Source: Flavobacterium ichthyis (lineage in GTDB: Bacteria > Bacteroidota > Bacteroidia > Flavobacteriales > Flavobacteriaceae). From it: 64,000 bases of DNA. Of the stretch, positions 55,511-62,782 are shown in pieces. The stretch is from the NCBI RefSeq assembly GCF_009915155.1, contig NZ_JAABLM010000001.1, forward strand, positions 248,001 through 312,000, written 5' to 3'. Under the pieces are notes generated by a model that searched no databases, was not told where the DNA came from, and worked only from the letters and a program-made list of their open reading frames with translations. Both the position numbers and the translations under genes were made by a program. Numbering within the stretch: the stretch's first letter is position 1; each line of letters begins with the position of its first letter.

Positions 55511-58500
55511 TTATATTCGGCGAAAGCCATTTCATCGCCATTTCTACACTGATATTTCTTCGTTTGGCATAATCTTCAACTTGGTCTTTTTTAATTTTAC
55601 CTAATCCGAAATATTTGCTTTCAGGATGAGCAAAATAATAGCCGGAAACAGATGCTGCCGGCCACATCGCCATGCTTTCAGTCAATTTTACGCCTATTTT
55701 TTTTTCTACGTTTAATAATTTCCAAATGGTTGGTTTTTCCAAATGATCCGGACATGCGGGATAACCTGGAGCGGGACGTATTCCGGTGTAATTTTCTTTT
55801 ATTAAATCCTCATTTGATAATTTTTCATCAGAAGCATAACCCCAAATTTCTTTTCGCACTTTTAGATGTAAATATTCTGCAAAAGCTTCTGCTAATCGAT
55901 CGCCCAAAGCTTTTACTAAAATGGCATTATAATCGTCTAACTGTTTTTCAAATTCGGATGCTTTTTCATCTACACCAAAGCCGGTTGTCACACAAAAACA
56001 GCCAATGTAATCTTGAATTCCGGATTCTTTTGGAGCAATAAAATCTGCCAATGCAATGTTTGGTGCTCCTACAGTTTTTTGGGATTGCTGTCGTAGAGTT
56101 AAAAAAGTTGTCGGTTGTCGGTTGTCGGTTGTCGGGAAAACTGCTATGTCATCATCATTTATTGAACTAGCCGGAAAAATACCCAAAATTCCTTTGGCTG
56201 TAAACCATTTTTCATTGACGATTTGTTCCAACATTTTTTGAGCATCTTCAAATAAATCAGTGGCTTGTTGACCTACAATTTCATCGGTTAAAATGGCAGG
56301 ATATTTTCCGAATAATTCCCACGATTGGAAAAAAGGAGTCCAATCGATGAAATCGACTAATTCGGATAACTCAACTTCTACGGTTTTTGTACCGATGAAA
56401 TTGGGTTTTGTTGGATTGTAATTTTTCCAATCCAATAGTAATTTATTTTTTCTGGCTTCGGTAATTGATAAGAAATTCTTCTCTCTACTCCTATTTAAAT
56501 AACCTTCACGAAGATGATCATACTCTTCTCGAACCGTTTTGGCGTAAGATGTTTTTGTTTCCGGTTGTAATAAATTGGTTGCAACTGTTACCGCTCGCGA
56601 AGCATCGTTTACATGCACAACGGTTTCTTTATATTCGGGTGCAATTTTCACGGCAGTATGAGCACGAGATGTCGTTGCACCACCAATCATAATCGGAATT
56701 TTGATGTTCAACTTATCCATTTCTTTTGCCAAATAAACCATTTCATCCAACGATGGTGTGATTAATCCGCTTAAGCCAATGATATCCACGTTTTCACGAA
56801 TAGCAGCTTCGATGATTTTTTCCGGCGGAACCATTACGCCTAAATCAATGATTTCAAAATTGTTGCAAGCTAAAACTACCGCGACAATATTTTTTCCAAT
56901 ATCGTGCACATCGCCTTTAACGGTTGCCATTAATATCTTACCAGCCCCCCCCGCCCTCGAAGGGGGAGCAACCAAGTTTGCGGAAATTCTTTCAATTACT
57001 TTTTCAATTTCAAACAACACTTCTTCATTTGTAAATCTAATTACTCTAAACCCTTCAGAAAGCAACCATTTAGTTCTTTCAACATCACTTGCTTGGTTAT
57101 CTGGCAACTGATGAATATTTCCATCAACTTCAATAATCAAATTTGATTTCAAACAAATAAAATCAGCAATATAATTTCCAATAATATGTTGTCTTCTAAA
57201 TTTGTGTCCGTCAATTCCTTTATTGGACAAAACATTCCAAAGCATTTTTTCTGCTTCTGTTGGTTTATTTCTCATTTCTCGAGCAAACTGTTTTAACAAT
57301 CCATAATTATAAGGATTTGCTGTTGCCCAATGTTGAGCAGTTTTCACTCCCCCTTTGGGGGTTGGGGGGCTAATAAATGGAAGCAAATATGCTACCGCTT
57401 TTTTCATCACTCGGGCAGATTTGACGACTTGTGGCAAAAACATTTTTCCACTACCAAATAAATCACCAACGACATTCATTCCAGCCATTAAATTGATTTC
57501 AATTACTTCTATGGCTTTTGTGGCATTTAGTCTGGCCTCTTCCACATCAATTTCAATGTATTCATCAATTCCTTTGACTAAGGAATGGGTTAATCGTTCT
57601 TGAACGGAACCATTTCTCCATTCCATCCCTCCCTTAATCCCCCCCGAAGGGTGGGAAAGGACACCTTTGTAACTCTCGGCTAATTCCAAAAGTCGTTCAG
57701 TCGCATCTTCTCTTCTGTTTAATAAAACATCTTCAACGTGTTCTAATAAATTCTTATCGATTTCATCATAAATTTCCAGCATTTCAGGGTTCACAATTCC
57801 CATGGTCATTCCGTTTTGAATAGCGTGATATAGGAAAGCTGAATGCATGGCTTCACGCACTTTATCGTTTCCACGAAAAGAAAAAGAAACGTTGCTCACA
57901 CCGCCGGAAACATGAGCAAAAGGTAGATTTTCACGAATCCATTTAGTGGCTCTGAAAAAATCCAATGCATTTAATTTATGTTCTTCCATTCCGGTTGCAA
58001 CGGGGAAAATATTAGGGTCGAAAATAATATCTTCTGCCGGAAAACCTATTTTATCGACTAAAATATCGTAGCTTCTTTTACAGATTTCTATTCTTCTTTC
58101 GTAGGTATCGGCTTGACCGTTTTCATCAAAAGCCATGACGATAACGGCTGCTCCATAACGCTTAATTAATTTGGCGTGATGAATAAAGGTTTCTTCTCCT
58201 TCTTTTAATGAAATGGAATTCACAACACCTTTTCCTTGAATAACTTTTAATCCGGCTTCGATGATTTCCCATTTGGAACTGTCTATCATAATCGGTACTC
58301 GGGCAATATCGGGTTCAGCGGCGATTAAGTTTAGGAATTTGGTCATGGCTTGAACGCCATCCAACATTCCTTCATCCATGTTAACATCGATAATTTGGGC
58401 TCCGCCTTCCACTTGAGCACGAGCAATATCAAGAGCTTCTTCGAACTTTTCTTCTTTGATTAAACGAAGAAATTTTCGTGAACCGGTAACGTTTGTTCGT

Positions 58501-58592
58501 TCGCCTACGTTTACGAAATTCGTTTCAGGGGTTATGATGAGCGGTTCGAGACCAGATAATTTCAAATATTTTTTACAATCAGCTTCTGCCAT
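55500..58592 (-). CDS. metH: methionine synthase, B12-dependent part, with inserted DUF559 domain
   Basis: 1030 residues from [14 protein letters not shown]; the partner gene upstream encodes the homocysteine domain. Order: pterin-binding domain (to about 300, [14 protein letters not shown]), cobalamin cap ([20 protein letters not shown]), an inserted 143-residue DUF559 nuclease-like domain (408-550), cobalamin Rossmann domain with the cobalt-ligand His in [10 protein letters not shown], and a C-terminal reactivation domain ([14 protein letters not shown]). Usual length is about 890 residues; the excess is repeat-derived. Extra in-frame repeats lie at about 313-323 and in the 7-bp tandem array. 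The stop codon lies in a repeat. All key residues seen are intact. Confidence 0.9.
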   Translation of the reverse strand: MAEADCKKYLKLSGLEPLIITPETNFVNVGERTNVTGSRKFLRLIKEEKFEEALDIARAQVEGGAQIIDVNMDEGMLDGVQAMTKFLNLIAAEPDIARVPIMIDSSKWEIIEAGLKVIQGKGVVNSISLKEGEETFIHHAKLIKRYGAAVIVMAFDENGQADTYERRIEICKRSYDILVDKIGFPAEDIIFDPNIFPVATGMEEHKLNALDFFRATKWIRENLPFAHVSGGVSNVSFSFRGNDKVREAMHSAFLYHAIQNGMTMGIVNPEMLEIYDEIDKNLLEHVEDVLLNRREDATERLLELAESYKGVLSHPSGGIKGGMEWRNGSVQERLTHSLVKGIDEYIEIDVEEARLNATKAIEVIEINLMAGMNVVGDLFGSGKMFLPQVVKSARVMKKAVAYLLPFISPPTPKGGVKTAQHWATANPYNYGLLKQFAREMRNKPTEAEKMLWNVLSNKGIDGHKFRRQHIIGNYIADFICLKSNLIIEVDGNIHQLPDNQASDVERTKWLLSEGFRVIRFTNEEVLFEIEKVIERISANLVAPPSRAGGAGKILMATVKGDVHDIGKNIVAVVLACNNFEIIDLGVMVPPEKIIEAAIRENVDIIGLSGLITPSLDEMVYLAKEMDKLNIKIPIMIGGATTSRAHTAVKIAPEYKETVVHVNDASRAVTVATNLLQPETKTSYAKTVREEYDHLREGYLNRSREKNFLSITEARKNKLLLDWKNYNPTKPNFIGTKTVEVELSELVDFIDWTPFFQSWELFGKYPAILTDEIVGQQATDLFEDAQKMLEQIVNEKWFTAKGILGIFPASSINDDDIAVFPTTDNRQPTTFLTLRQQSQKTVGAPNIALADFIAPKESGIQDYIGCFCVTTGFGVDEKASEFEKQLDDYNAILVKALGDRLAEAFAEYLHLKVRKEIWGYASDEKLSNEDLIKENYTGIRPAPGYPACPDHLEKPTIWKLLNVEKKIGVKLTESMAMWPAASVSGYYFAHPESKYFGLGKIKKDQVEDYAKRRNISVEMAMKWLSPNISPT
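56107..56134. repeat. tandem 4 x 7-bp repeat inside metH
   Basis: Unit gttgtcg repeated four times (cgacaac on the coding strand), translated as [10 protein letters not shown] in a loop of the reactivation domain. A change of one unit would shift the frame. Confidence 0.85.
56943..56973 (+). repeat. palindromic repeat R3
   Basis: agcccccccc-gccctcgaagggggagcaa; right end of the DUF559 cassette. Translated as [10 protein letters not shown] on the metH strand. Confidence 0.8.
57345..57371 (-). repeat. palindromic repeat R4
   Basis: agccccccaaccccc-aaagggggagtg, left end of the cassette, inverted relative to R3. Translated as SPPTPKGGV. The TAA seen in R1 and R2 (ctaacc) is here ccaacc, so reading continues. 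Confidence 0.85.
57621..57656 (+). repeat. palindromic repeat R5 inside metH
   Basis: ttccatccctcccttaatcc-cccccgaagggtggga; divergent copy. Translated as [11 protein letters not shown] in the linker before WRNGSV. Confidence 0.65.
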
Positions 58593-58604
58593 TTTTTTAT
58601 TTTT

Positions 58605-58645
58605 TGCCACGAATTGCACAAATTTCACAAATTTATTTCCATGAA
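58605..58645. repeat. 'gccacgaattgcacaaattt' spacer phrase
   Basis: The spacer between the two metH genes contains ttgccacgaattgcaca-aatttcacaaattt, a near-tandem phrase. An alternative upstream ATG for metH at 58628 lies in it and was not chosen. Confidence 0.5.
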
Positions 58646-58647
58646 AA

Positions 58648-59685
58648 TTAGTGTAATTCAGGTTTTAAGGTTCTTGGTTTAAATTCCGATGCTACTTCGG
58701 CGATTAATTTGATGTGTTCCGGAGTTGTGCCGCAACAACCACCAATAATGTTGATTAAATTGTCTTGCAAATATTCACGAATTAACGCTTGCATTTCTTT
58801 GGGAGTTTGGTCGTATTGCCCGAATGCATTAGGTAAACCGGCATTGGGATGAGCGGATATATTGAGTTGAGTATTATGAGCTAATCGTTTTAAATACGGT
58901 TTTAATTGATCGGCACCTAGAGCACAATTGAATCCGATGCTGAGCAAAGGAATATGTGAAATGGAAATTAAAAATGCTTCTACGGTTTGTCCGGAAAGTG
59001 TTCGACCGGAAGCATCTGTGATTGTTCCGGAAACCATAACCGGAATATCAATGTTTCGTTCTTCTTTAACTTCTTCAATAGCGAAAAGAGCCGCTTTTGC
59101 GTTGAGTGTGTCGAAGATGGTTTCTACTAATAAAACATCGCTACCGCCATCAATTAAAGCTTCGACTTGTTGTTTGTAGGCGATGCGTAAATCGTCAAAC
59201 GTAACAGCACGAAATCCCGGATCGTTGACATCGGGACTCATGGATGCGGTTCGGTTGGTTGGACCTATAGAACCGGCAACAAAACGGGGTTTGTCGGTGA
59301 ATTCATCGGCTACTTCGCGGGCAATTTTGGCGGATTGATAGTTGAGTTCATACACCAAATCTTCGAGATGATAATCGGCCATCCCTATGGTGGTTCCTGA
59401 GAAAGTGTTGGTTTCAACAATGTCGGCACCAGCTTGAAAATAGGCTCGATGAACCGCTTTTACAGCTTCGGGTTGGGTGATGGAAAGTAGGTCATTGTTG
59501 CCTTTTAATGGATGTGGGAAATCTTTGAAACGTTCGCCGCGAAAATCTTCTTCGGAGAAATTGTTTCGTTGCAGCATTGTTCCCATTGCTCCGTCGAGGA
59601 CGAGAATTCTTTCCTTAATGGCTTGAGTAAGCCCCCTAGCTCCCGAAGGGGGAACTCCAATATTGTGGTTTGATTGTGTTGACAT
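58648..59685 (-). CDS. metH: homocysteine S-methyltransferase domain of methionine synthase
   Basis: 345 residues from [11 protein letters not shown]. Homocysteine-binding TIM barrel: [19 protein letters not shown] and [10 protein letters not shown] provide the three zinc cysteines. In Bacteroidota this domain is often a separate gene from the B12-dependent part, which follows here. The N-terminal [10 protein letters not shown] is another copy of the palindromic repeat (R6). Longer upstream reading (to 59856) runs through repeat DNA and is rejected. A SAM-I riboswitch precedes it. Confidence 0.92.
   Translation of the reverse strand: MSTQSNHNIGVPPSGARGLTQAIKERILVLDGAMGTMLQRNNFSEEDFRGERFKDFPHPLKGNNDLLSITQPEAVKAVHRAYFQAGADIVETNTFSGTTIGMADYHLEDLVYELNYQSAKIAREVADEFTDKPRFVAGSIGPTNRTASMSPDVNDPGFRAVTFDDLRIAYKQQVEALIDGGSDVLLVETIFDTLNAKAALFAIEEVKEERNIDIPVMVSGTITDASGRTLSGQTVEAFLISISHIPLLSIGFNCALGADQLKPYLKRLAHNTQLNISAHPNAGLPNAFGQYDQTPKEMQALIREYLQDNLINIIGGCCGTTPEHIKLIAEVASEFKPRTLKPELH
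59629..59660 (+). repeat. palindromic repeat R6 in the metH N-terminus
   Basis: agccccctagctcc-cgaagggggaactcc; translated as [11 protein letters not shown]. Same reading phase as R3 (PPSRAGG) and R5 (HPSGGIK). Confidence 0.85.
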
Positions 59686-59738
59686 ACTTTTTATTTCTCT
59701 GAAAATATCTAAACGTTCATTCCGGCACTGACACCTAG

Positions 59739-59888
59739 CCCCGATTGTAGCGGAAATTTTTTGTAGCAGACGGTTATTTTTTCTTGCTTTAAAAAAGCGA
59801 CTCCCGACTCTTCGGGAGAAGCTCTTTTTGAAGCGTAGAAAAAAAGCCGGATGCAAAAAAAATTGCAGCGGAAAGCGGGATTAGCTTC
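59739..59888 (+). repeat. dispersed repeat family 2, long form, in metH leader
   Basis: Starts ctagccccgattgtagcgg, contains the inner palindrome cccgactcttcgggag and ends ttgcagcggaaagcgggatt-agct. Lies between the SAM-I riboswitch and the metH start, so it is part of the leader. Confidence 0.75.
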
Positions 59889-59926
59889 TAACTAAAAAAA
59901 TTATCAGGAAAATAGAGGAAATAAAT

Positions 59927-60036
59927 GGGTTATCTGTTCTCGTTTTTTGAACGAGATAGAATGTAGCACCTTCTACAGTTGTAGGGTTGCTAAGCTTTCA
60001 CAGGGTCTAGTCCCTCCGGCTTTCGTGATAACGATC
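59927..60036 (-). promoter_or_regulatory. SAM-I (S-box) riboswitch upstream of metH
   Basis: On the minus strand P1 gttatc (60032-60027) pairs with gataac (59934-59929). Between them are the S-box hallmarks: gccggagggactagaccc, tgtgaaagcttagcaaccc, P3 ctac-aact-gtag, aaggtgctacattc and a P4 stem tctcgtt / aacgaga. It should switch off metH (and metF) when SAM is plentiful. Confidence 0.93.
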
Positions 60037-60099
60037 AGTATGTGCATGAACGAGGCAAAGAAAGAAAATTTATTGTGATTTTACAAATTTGCAAAAAAA

Positions 60100-60606
60100 T
60101 TATCCAGCCAATAGGATTTTCGATTGTTGGGCAATTTTTAGGATTTGGGTTGTGATTTCTTGTGTAGCATTAAGGTTCGGTTCGACAAAAATAATTTCTT
60201 TTTGGGCGATTTTTAGTAGGAATGAGATTTCGGGTGGCGGTACTTTTGCTATTTTGTTGGTGCTGATGATGCACACGTTTTGTTGCAGAAAATCGGGGTA
60301 ATAGTAGAGAATTTCCGTAGAATTAGTGGTGTCAATGATGATGGTATTTGTGAGTGATTTTTGGAGTAAAAAGGTGGCGAGTTTGGCAAAATCGAACGGA
60401 GAACCGAAGTCGGCAAAGTTAGCATCCCAGTTGTTTGGTTTTTGATTATTTTCGAGAAAGACGATTTGATCGCTGGTAATTACTGGAATTTTGAGGGTGA
60501 TATCTAATTGTGTTTCCCAAATTTTTTGCTGGCTAATGAGCTGGCTCACGAGTGAACTCCCGATGTTTTCTAGCCCGAAAACGATGATGTTAATGGTTGT
60601 ATTCAT
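60100..60606 (-). CDS. homoserine-dehydrogenase-like NAD(P)-binding stub
   Basis: 168 residues. The sequence INIIVFGLENIGSSLVSQLI, ANFADFGSPFDF, TIIIDTTNSTE and CIISTNKIAK follow the N-terminal NAD(P) domain of homoserine dehydrogenases (GxGxxG region degenerate: GLENIG). The catalytic C-terminal domain is absent, and the protein stops after PNLNATQEITTQ. Possibly a remnant of a ThrA-type gene, or a regulatory homologue conserved at met loci. It follows two leader-peptide/terminator modules and precedes the metH riboswitch. Confidence 0.7.
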   Translation of the reverse strand: MNTTINIIVFGLENIGSSLVSQLISQQKIWETQLDITLKIPVITSDQIVFLENNQKPNNWDANFADFGSPFDFAKLATFLLQKSLTNTIIIDTTNSTEILYYYPDFLQQNVCIISTNKIAKVPPPEISFLLKIAQKEIIFVEPNLNATQEITTQILKIAQQSKILLAG

Positions 60607-60633
60607 GGTGGTAGGATTTTTAAAATTTTTTTA

Positions 60634-60667
60634 AAAAAACCGCTTTCGGAACTTGCCAAAAGCGGCC
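60634..60667 (-). terminator. terminator-like hairpin before the HSD-like gene
   Basis: Stem ccgcttt / aaagcgg with T7 on the minus strand, ending 28 bp before the ATG, so it can act as an attenuator. Confidence 0.6.
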
Positions 60668-60721
60668 TTTCAACAAACAAACAAATAAAAAAACAAACTT
60701 AATTCTTAACTTAATTTCAAA

Positions 60722-60758
60722 AAAAAGTCCTTTTGGCTGGCTTACCAAAAGGACTTTA
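60722..60758 (-). terminator. terminator after leader peptide 2
   Basis: Strong 13-bp stem aaagtccttttgg / ccaaaaggacttt with T8. Confidence 0.8.
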
Positions 60759-60785
60759 GACACTTATATAACAAAAAATTGGTCG

Positions 60786-60863
60786 TTACTTTTGGCAATG
60801 GCGAATTTGGTGGCGGTACATCCACACATGCATAAAACGCGTTTGCTTACAAGTATTTTTCAT
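60786..60863 (-). CDS. putative leader peptide 2 (25 aa)
   Basis: Begins MKNTCKQTRFMHVW and ends RHQIRHCQK: 3 Met, 2 Cys, 3 His and 4 Arg in 25 residues. It is followed by a strong terminator (60758-60722). Composition and position suggest a transcription-attenuating leader peptide upstream of methionine-related genes; not in any family I recognise. Confidence 0.45.
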   Translation of the reverse strand: MKNTCKQTRFMHVWMYRHQIRHCQK

Positions 60864-60885
60864 TTTTAATTTCTTTTTAAAATCT

Positions 60886-60950
60886 CCCCGAAATTTTTCC
60901 GGGGAAGATTTTTGGTTAAAATGGTTTGGGTTAGTTAATCCATTTTGGGT
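60886..60950 (-). other. two hairpins between the leader peptides
   Basis: aaatc-tccccg / cggggaagattt (60890-60912) and aaaatgg / ccatttt (60919-60946). They could form alternative antiterminator structures. Confidence 0.4.
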
Positions 60951-60954
60951 TTCA

Positions 60955-60986
60955 ACAAAAAAGCCCCTGCTTTCTGGCAGAGGCTT
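60955..60986 (-). terminator. terminator after leader peptide 1
   Basis: Stem gcctctgc / gcaggggc (one mismatch) followed by T6 on the minus strand. Confidence 0.7.
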
Positions 60987-61010
60987 GTTTTGCTTTATAT
61001 TTTAAAAAAC

Positions 61011-61085
61011 TTAAAATCTGGCAACAGCAACCTCTGCGGAATTTTTCCACATCTTACGGTACATATGACAGAATGTTGTTTTCAT
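61011..61085 (-). CDS. putative leader peptide 1 (24 aa)
   Basis: Begins MKTTFCHMYRKMW and ends AEVAVARF, with three Met and one Cys. TTG and GAAGTTTG (61113-61106) with 19 bp between form a plausible promoter just upstream. A terminator follows about 25 bp after the stop. Resembles leader peptide 2 in its start (MK-x-T, early Cys, M-Y-R). Confidence 0.45.
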   Translation of the reverse strand: MKTTFCHMYRKMWKNSAEVAVARF

Positions 61086-61288
61086 TTTTTCTGATTTTGT
61101 TGATGCAAACTTCTGAACTATTTTTGAAAAATCAATGTTAATTTTTAAATTTTAACATTTTGAAATACCGCATTTGAGGCGTTATAATAATTTATTATTA
61201 TAAATCAATAAAAAAAAATTTCGCCAGCATGATTTTAAGAAAAGTCAAAAACGTTTGATAAAAATTTTTCTGTTTAAATCTGCTTTTA

Positions 61289-61296
61289 TACCTTTG
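61289..61296 (+). promoter_or_regulatory. metK -7 box
   Basis: TACCTTTG fits TAnnTTTG. Transcription would begin near 61303, directly before the putative SAM-II aptamer. Confidence 0.5.
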
Positions 61297-61310
61297 TTGC
61301 CGAAAATCAA

Positions 61311-61412
61311 GAAGAGGAAAAATTTGATCTGATTGCAACCTCTTGTTTCTGAGTTCTTCAGGAATATAAAAAATGCTAAAGCAGGAATTTCTCTCCTTTA
61401 GCCTTGTTGCAG
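61311..61412 (+). promoter_or_regulatory. probable SAM-II riboswitch upstream of metK
   Basis: P1 aagagg (61312-61317) pairs with cctctt (61339-61344). Its loop holds atttgatctgattgcaa, like the SAM-II loop with its tgattt and ttgcaa boxes. An extra hairpin tttctga / tcaggaa follows, then aaaaaatgctaaagcagg, matching the SAM-II 3' box (gctaaa) that closes the pseudoknot. Downstream ctttagc (61397-61403) can pair perfectly with gctaaag (61375-61381), offering an alternative structure. Class assignment from memory of the consensus. Confidence 0.55.
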
Positions 61413-61447
61413 TTTTTCATTTGCCGATTCTTTAAAAAAATTTATTT

Positions 61448-62728
61448 ATGGCTTATTTATTTACGTCAGAATCTGTGAGTGAAGGACATCCGGATAAAAT
61501 TGCAGACCAAATTTCTGACGCTTTAATTGATAATTTTTTGGCTTACGACAGTTCGTCTAAAGTGGCATGTGAAACTTTAGTGACCACTGGCCAAGTTGTT
61601 TTAGCTGGTGAAGTAAAATCTGATGCATATCTTGACGTGCAAACCATTGCTAGAGAAGTGATTAATAAAATTGGTTATACCAAAGGAGAATATATGTTCA
61701 ATGGTGATTCTTGTGGTGTGATTTCTGCCATTCATGAGCAATCTCCAGATATCAATCAAGGTGTTGATCGTAACGTTGCAGATCAATCTTTTGAAGCAAA
61801 AGCAAATGCTCAAGGTGCTGGCGATCAAGGAATGATGTTTGGCTACGCCACAAACGAAACTGCTAATTACATGCCTTTGGCGTTAGATTTGGCACACACA
61901 ATTCTAAAAGAACTTTCGGCAATTAGACGTGAAAATTCGGAGATTAAATATCTTAGACCTGACGCAAAAAGCCAAGTAACGATTGAATATTCTGACGATC
62001 ATAAACCGGTAAGAATTGATTCAATTGTGGTTTCAACTCAGCACGATGATTTTGGTTCTGAAGAAGAAATGCTTACTAAGATTCGTAAGGATATTCAAGA
62101 AATTTTAATTCCTCGAGTGGTGGCATTGCAAAAAGAAGAAATCAAAGCTTTGTTTAACGACCAAATTAAATTTCATATTAATCCAACCGGAAAATTTGTA
62201 ATTGGTGGACCTCACGGAGATACTGGATTGACCGGAAGAAAAATAATTGTGGATACTTACGGTGGAAAAGGAGCTCATGGTGGAGGTGCTTTCTCTGGAA
62301 AAGACCCAAGTAAAGTGGATCGAAGTGCCGCATATGCAACCCGTCATATTGCTAAAAATCTAGTTGCTGCTGGAGTGGCTGACGAAGTTTTAGTACAAGT
62401 TTCTTATGCAATTGGTGTTGCAGAACCTTGTGGCTTGTACATTAACACTTATGGAACTTCTAAACTTAATTTAACTGATGGAGAAATTGCAAAAAAAGTT
62501 ACGGAAATATTCGATTTACGTCCTTATGCAATTGAGCAAAATTTAAAACTTAGAAACCCAATTTACCAAGAAACTGCTTCATACGGACACATGGGAAGAA
62601 ATCCTTACGTGGGAAATAAAACTTTTAATAAAGGTCAAAAAAATGAGCTAACTGTTGAAGGTTTAGAATTTTTTACTTGGGAAAAATTGGACAAAGTTGA
62701 TGACATTAAAAAAGCATTTTCTTTGTAG
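61448..62728 (+). CDS. metK: S-adenosylmethionine synthase
   Basis: 426 residues, three-domain MAT fold. ATP motif [12 protein letters not shown] and the P-loop-like GGGAFSGKD are intact; starts [21 protein letters not shown]. It makes SAM from methionine and ATP, the cofactor sensed by both riboswitches nearby. Divergent from the metH side; single gene with a strong terminator. Confidence 0.98.
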   Translation: MAYLFTSESVSEGHPDKIADQISDALIDNFLAYDSSSKVACETLVTTGQVVLAGEVKSDAYLDVQTIAREVINKIGYTKGEYMFNGDSCGVISAIHEQSPDINQGVDRNVADQSFEAKANAQGAGDQGMMFGYATNETANYMPLALDLAHTILKELSAIRRENSEIKYLRPDAKSQVTIEYSDDHKPVRIDSIVVSTQHDDFGSEEEMLTKIRKDIQEILIPRVVALQKEEIKALFNDQIKFHINPTGKFVIGGPHGDTGLTGRKIIVDTYGGKGAHGGGAFSGKDPSKVDRSAAYATRHIAKNLVAAGVADEVLVQVSYAIGVAEPCGLYINTYGTSKLNLTDGEIAKKVTEIFDLRPYAIEQNLKLRNPIYQETASYGHMGRNPYVGNKTFNKGQKNELTVEGLEFFTWEKLDKVDDIKKAFSL

Positions 62729-62746
62729 TTAAAATTACAGAAATAA

Positions 62747-62777
62747 AAAAACCTTCAGTAAAAACTGAAGGTTTTTT
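62747..62777. terminator. bidirectional terminator after metK
   Basis: Stem aaaaaaccttcag / ctgaaggtttttt with a 5-nt loop. Confidence 0.9.
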
Positions 62778-62782
62778 GGTTT

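Larger units (their letters stand above)
56943..57371 (-). mobile_element. repeat-flanked DUF559 cassette inserted in frame in metH
   Basis: 429 bp (143 codons). Terminal inverted repeats R4 (57345-57371) and R3 (56943-56973), each beginning agcccc at the outer end and with ccccc...aaggggga, enclose a DUF559 (PD-(D/E)xK/Vsr-like) domain. Its features are [41 protein letters not shown] and [12 protein letters not shown], including the expected acidic D...E-x-D residues. The cassette sits between the cobalamin cap and the B12 Rossmann domain. No clear target duplication was found. Confidence 0.75.
59686..60099. other. 414-bp metH leader region
   Basis: Holds the SAM-I riboswitch and a long family-2 repeat (own entries); no further gene seen. 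Confidence 0.7.
60607..61447. other. 841-bp regulatory region between HSD-like gene and metK
   Basis: No long ORF. On the minus strand it carries two short peptides with terminators plus a third hairpin; on the plus strand the metK promoter and a SAM-II-like aptamer (separate entries). 61120-61260 is AT-rich with nothing recognised. Confidence 0.7.

Noticed and set aside
56943..57371. Intein in metH
   Set aside because: No splicing motifs (no Cys/Ser at the first position with TxxH block, no terminal His-Asn); the domain is DUF559 with repeat ends.
58593..58700. metH split seen as a frameshift pseudogene
   Set aside because: Each half has its own start and complete domains, and a separate homocysteine-domain gene is common in Bacteroidota.
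59686..59856. Longer N-terminus of the homocysteine-domain gene
   Set aside because: The extension is a translation of the family-2 repeat in the leader and shows no protein-like features.
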